Positions 61,480 to 64,000 of a DNA stretch of 64,000 nt are shown here, piece by piece; the stretch's first letter is position 1; every line of letters starts with the position of its first letter. The translations under genes and the position numbers were made by a program. The DNA comes from Crenothrix sp043729335 (lineage in GTDB: Bacteria > Pseudomonadota > Gammaproteobacteria > Methylococcales > Methylomonadaceae). Location: positions 62,001-126,000 of the forward strand of contig NZ_JAYTLQ010000026.1 in the NCBI RefSeq assembly GCF_043729335.1, given 5' to 3'. The notes below the pieces were generated by a model. That model had not been told where the DNA came from. It searched no databases and saw only the letters and a list, made by a program, of their open reading frames with translations.

Positions 61480-62028
61480 ATGACTCAAAAAAAACTGTCT
61501 TTACAAGAGCAGCTATTAAAAGCAGGTTTGGCCAGTGAGACAAAAGCCAAACAGATTAAAGCGACTAAGCATAAAGAATCTAAGTTGCAAAAACATAATA
61601 ATGTACACATTGTTGATGATATCGCTTTACAAGTACAAAAAGCGAAAACCGAGCAACTTGCTAAAGATCGTGAATTAGGCGCGTTACAAAAAAAACAGGC
61701 AGAACAAAAAGCCACTGTGGCGCAAATTCGCCAGCTTATAGAGTTACATCGCAAAGCGCCTGATAATGAAAACGGGGTGGCTTATCATTTTAATGATAAT
61801 AGTAAGGTAAAAACGCTGTATGTCAGCGAATTAATACGTGAGCAACTGATTAAAGGTCGTTTAGCGATAGTCAAGTTCGATCAGCAGTATGCGTTGGTGC
61901 CAGCAGACATTGCCGAAAAAATAAGGCTGCGTGATGCAGCCTATATGGTTGTGTTTAATGAAGTGGATGAAAAAGTCGGCGATGATCCTTACGCGGCTTA
62001 TCAGATTCCTGATGATTTAATGTGGTAG
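61480..62028 (+). CDS. DUF2058 family protein (YaiL-like)
   Basis: 182 aa. Opens with KLSLQEQLLKAGLASETKAKQ, the DUF2058 hallmark; then a long charged coiled coil (about 45-85) and a C-terminal domain YHFNDNSKVKTLYVSE, GRLAIVKFDQQYALVP. Function unknown; E. coli YaiL is ribosome-associated in some reports. Confidence 0.85.
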   Translation: MTQKKLSLQEQLLKAGLASETKAKQIKATKHKESKLQKHNNVHIVDDIALQVQKAKTEQLAKDRELGALQKKQAEQKATVAQIRQLIELHRKAPDNENGVAYHFNDNSKVKTLYVSELIREQLIKGRLAIVKFDQQYALVPADIAEKIRLRDAAYMVVFNEVDEKVGDDPYAAYQIPDDLMW

Positions 62029-62043
62029 CCGCAAGTGATGCAC

Positions 62044-63585
62044 TCAATCGTCACAACACAAATTGCGTCCTTGCTGTTTAGCCCTGTATAAGGCATTGTC
62101 AGCACGGTCAAATGCAGTTTCTGCGCTATCGTCTTCAATAAATTCGGTTATTCCACAAGAGATAGTAATCGGTGTGGACTGTTTGCCGTTAAAATTAAAA
62201 TCTGTTTGCTCAATAATATAACGTAACTGATTGGCTAATCGAATGGCCATTTGCTTATCGGTGTTGGGCAGCAGCATTATAAATTCTTCGCCGCCAAAGC
62301 GGGAAACAAAGTCGGTTTCCCGGCAATGTTCGGACAGCTTTTTTGAGATTATCTTCAGCACTTCATCGCCGTATTTATGGCCAAATTCGTCGTTGACGCG
62401 TTTAAATAAATCAATATCCCAAATAATCATACTGAGTGGCATATGATAGCGTTTCCAGCGGGCAAACTCATTTTGCAAGCGGTCTTCGTAAGCAAGTCGA
62501 TTGGGCAGCTTGGTGAGTGCATCACGTAAAGCTTGATCGCTGGCCTGTTTGAGTTTCACTTTCAAATCATTGGATTCCGCTTCCATGTGCTTGACTTTAA
62601 GCGTTAATTCTTCTAGTTGTAACTGGGTTTTTTTACGATGAATAGACTCTTTTTGGGTATGGTCTTGTATTTCAAGCGTAATACATACTAATCGTTCATT
62701 AATAATTTCTTTGAGTGATTCTAGCTTGGTGGCAGTAGATGAGCTTATTTGTAATGCTTCCATTTGTGCCGACACAGAACTATCCAGTTTGTTGCGCATC
62801 AACTCCGATTCCATTGCGGACTCACTGGCGCCATGTACTGTTTGGCCTAATTCGGTTAACTGCTGGGTGATATGGGTAAGAAATTTATCAATATCCTGGC
62901 GTTCCAACTGGTTATGCTGTTTGACTTTCAGTAAAAGATTAATGGACTTGTCCAATACCGCCTGAAACGGCGTGGAGTCGTTAACGGTCATTAACTCATG
63001 CTTTACCGCTTGTGCTTGCTTATTGAAAACGATCGGAATATCAATGGCTTCTAATAAGCGCAGCAATTGGTTACTCACTATTTTGATATCGATTGTATGG
63101 GTAATCGATTTTGATGGGTCAGTGGAGGATAAGTCGGTGTTAAGGATGGCTAAGATAGTACCAAACAATTGCTCATGATTTACAATGTCGCTACTTTCTG
63201 ATGCAATTTTTAATGCTTGCAGCGCCGCTTGATGCGGGGTGGAGGTATATTGGCGCAATAAGAAGTTGAAAAGTAGCTCGGTGCTTAACGAATGTTTTTG
63301 GGGCGATATCGTATTGATATCGCCCAGCACGGTGGCAAAGTTCTCTAAATCTTGTTTCAAGATATTGTTATTTATACCTTGTTCTAAATGAGCGCGGATA
63401 TTTTGTAAGTGTGCATCGAGTTGCGCATCAAAACCCGAAGCAGCCAAAGACAAGCGTATTATTGTCTTGCACAATAACGCCTGTTTTTCGCTTTCCTCTA
63501 TAACAAATTGCTGCTGCTCATCAAACAGTTTTAAATATTTGTTTTTCCACTTATCCTGGTCAGCATCTTTGGTAAAAAAACCCAT
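62044..63585 (-). CDS. Diguanylate cyclase with helical N-terminal region
   Basis: 513 aa. The N-terminal ~320 residues are helical with coiled coil near 300-345 and no membrane segment. The GGDEF domain (about 350-510) has DALTKLPNRLAYEDRL, the active site GGEEF and the inhibitory I-site RETD five residues before it. It should make cyclic-di-GMP with product inhibition. Signal input unknown. No EAL domain. Confidence 0.93.
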   Translation of the reverse strand: MGFFTKDADQDKWKNKYLKLFDEQQQFVIEESEKQALLCKTIIRLSLAASGFDAQLDAHLQNIRAHLEQGINNNILKQDLENFATVLGDINTISPQKHSLSTELLFNFLLRQYTSTPHQAALQALKIASESSDIVNHEQLFGTILAILNTDLSSTDPSKSITHTIDIKIVSNQLLRLLEAIDIPIVFNKQAQAVKHELMTVNDSTPFQAVLDKSINLLLKVKQHNQLERQDIDKFLTHITQQLTELGQTVHGASESAMESELMRNKLDSSVSAQMEALQISSSTATKLESLKEIINERLVCITLEIQDHTQKESIHRKKTQLQLEELTLKVKHMEAESNDLKVKLKQASDQALRDALTKLPNRLAYEDRLQNEFARWKRYHMPLSMIIWDIDLFKRVNDEFGHKYGDEVLKIISKKLSEHCRETDFVSRFGGEEFIMLLPNTDKQMAIRLANQLRYIIEQTDFNFNGKQSTPITISCGITEFIEDDSAETAFDRADNALYRAKQQGRNLCCDD

Positions 63586-63635
63586 AATCTAAGCCTTGTC
63601 AATGAAAGGGCAGGTCTTGGTGGACTGCCTGTGTG

Positions 63636-64000
63636 CTATTTTTTTGCGCCGCTTTCTTGCTTAACAAGGCGGGTCATCACTTCAAGCATTTTTTCGTGGG
63701 AGCCTGCTAAGGGTCCGTTGGTTTTATATTTTCCATTGATAATAACGGCAGGAACGCCTGTTAAGCCGTAACTTGCTGCCATAAGTGGGGCTTTACGCAT
63801 TTTGGCATCTACAATAAAAGAATTAAAGGTATCGCGAAATTCAGTTTCTTTAACGCCATGTGCTACAAAAAATTTAGCCAGATCATCTTCAGTTTCCAGG
63901 CTTTGCTTTTTATTTTGTAGGGCATCAAAAAAATCATCATGGATTTTGTCGACAACACCCAATGCCTCAGCGGTATAGTAGGCTTTGGCATGTTTGGCCC
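63636..64000 (-). CDS. dsbA: Thiol:disulfide interchange protein DsbA, 5' end beyond window
   Basis: The open frame continues to the window edge; the visible part reads AKHAKAYYTAEALGVVDKIH, FFDALQNKKQ, then the helical domain, cis-proline TGVPAVIINGKYKTN and a C-terminal helix. This is the DsbA family, the periplasmic oxidant of cysteines. The CxxC active site and signal peptide lie to the right of the window. Confidence 0.85.
   Translation of the reverse strand, partial: AKHAKAYYTAEALGVVDKIHDDFFDALQNKKQSLETEDDLAKFFVAHGVKETEFRDTFNSFIVDAKMRKAPLMAASYGLTGVPAVIINGKYKTNGPLAGSHEKMLEVMTRLVKQESGAKK

Overview
The window looks like a chromosome segment of an aerobic, Gram-negative gammaproteobacterium. 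Supporting gene orders include trxA-rho, nudE next to yrfG, and hslVU with a heat-shock type promoter. A full cytochrome bc1 locus, a CydAB bd oxidase and many lipoproteins and beta-barrel or cell-wall genes fit this. The moderate GC, the multicopper oxidase with a di-heme peroxidase and the sulfide genes would suit a Methylococcales-like methanotroph. No methane-oxidation gene is present, so that placement is only a guess.

Layout. 0-2 kb: end of a petAB(C) bc1 operon. 2-8.3 kb: an exonuclease/GIY-YIG protein, a membrane protein, a COG2509 flavoprotein and hslVU. 8.3-8.7 kb: a small element with terminal inverted repeats against a broken DUF599 gene. 8.7-12.5 kb: bd-oxidase operon (unknown secreted ORF, cydP, cydA, cydB, cydX, psiE). 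12.5-17 kb: tpm, a di-heme peroxidase, an outer-membrane barrel and a multicopper oxidase. 17-31.1 kb: a sulfur island (two DUF1264 lipoproteins, Uma2, a FisR-like sigma-54 activator, soxB, DsrE-like, rhodanese, a YeeE/YedE pair, persulfide dioxygenase-rhodanese fusion, SQR, SulP). 31-43.9 kb: housekeeping genes (nadC, mltB, ampD, RNase AM, ABC exporter, aguB-like, rof and others). 44.6-52.8 kb: MoxR/Bat (aerotolerance-type) operon with a PfkB sugar kinase inserted. 52.8-64 kb: nudE, yrfG, rhlB, trxA, rho, uppP, ribA, an M20 amidohydrolase, a diguanylate cyclase and the edge of dsbA.

The most interesting part is the sulfur island. Two sigma-54 (-24/-12) promoters can be read by eye. One precedes the first DUF1264 lipoprotein and the other precedes the persulfide dioxygenase. 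In both cases a GTTTC-N(3-4)-GAAAC palindrome lies exactly 87 bp upstream of the promoter. The same palindrome stands before the sigma-54 activator gene itself. This predicts a sulfane-sulfur-sensing regulon joining sulfide:quinone oxidoreductase, persulfide dioxygenase and DUF1264 lipoproteins. The island has been rearranged: a 68-bp direct repeat of the activator's 5' end flanks Uma2, about 240 bp of the DUF599 locus is duplicated, a glutathione S-transferase relic lies before soxB, and soxB has lost any visible export signal.

No tRNA, rRNA, CRISPR array or intact transposase was recognised. Several intergenic hairpin repeat families are present.
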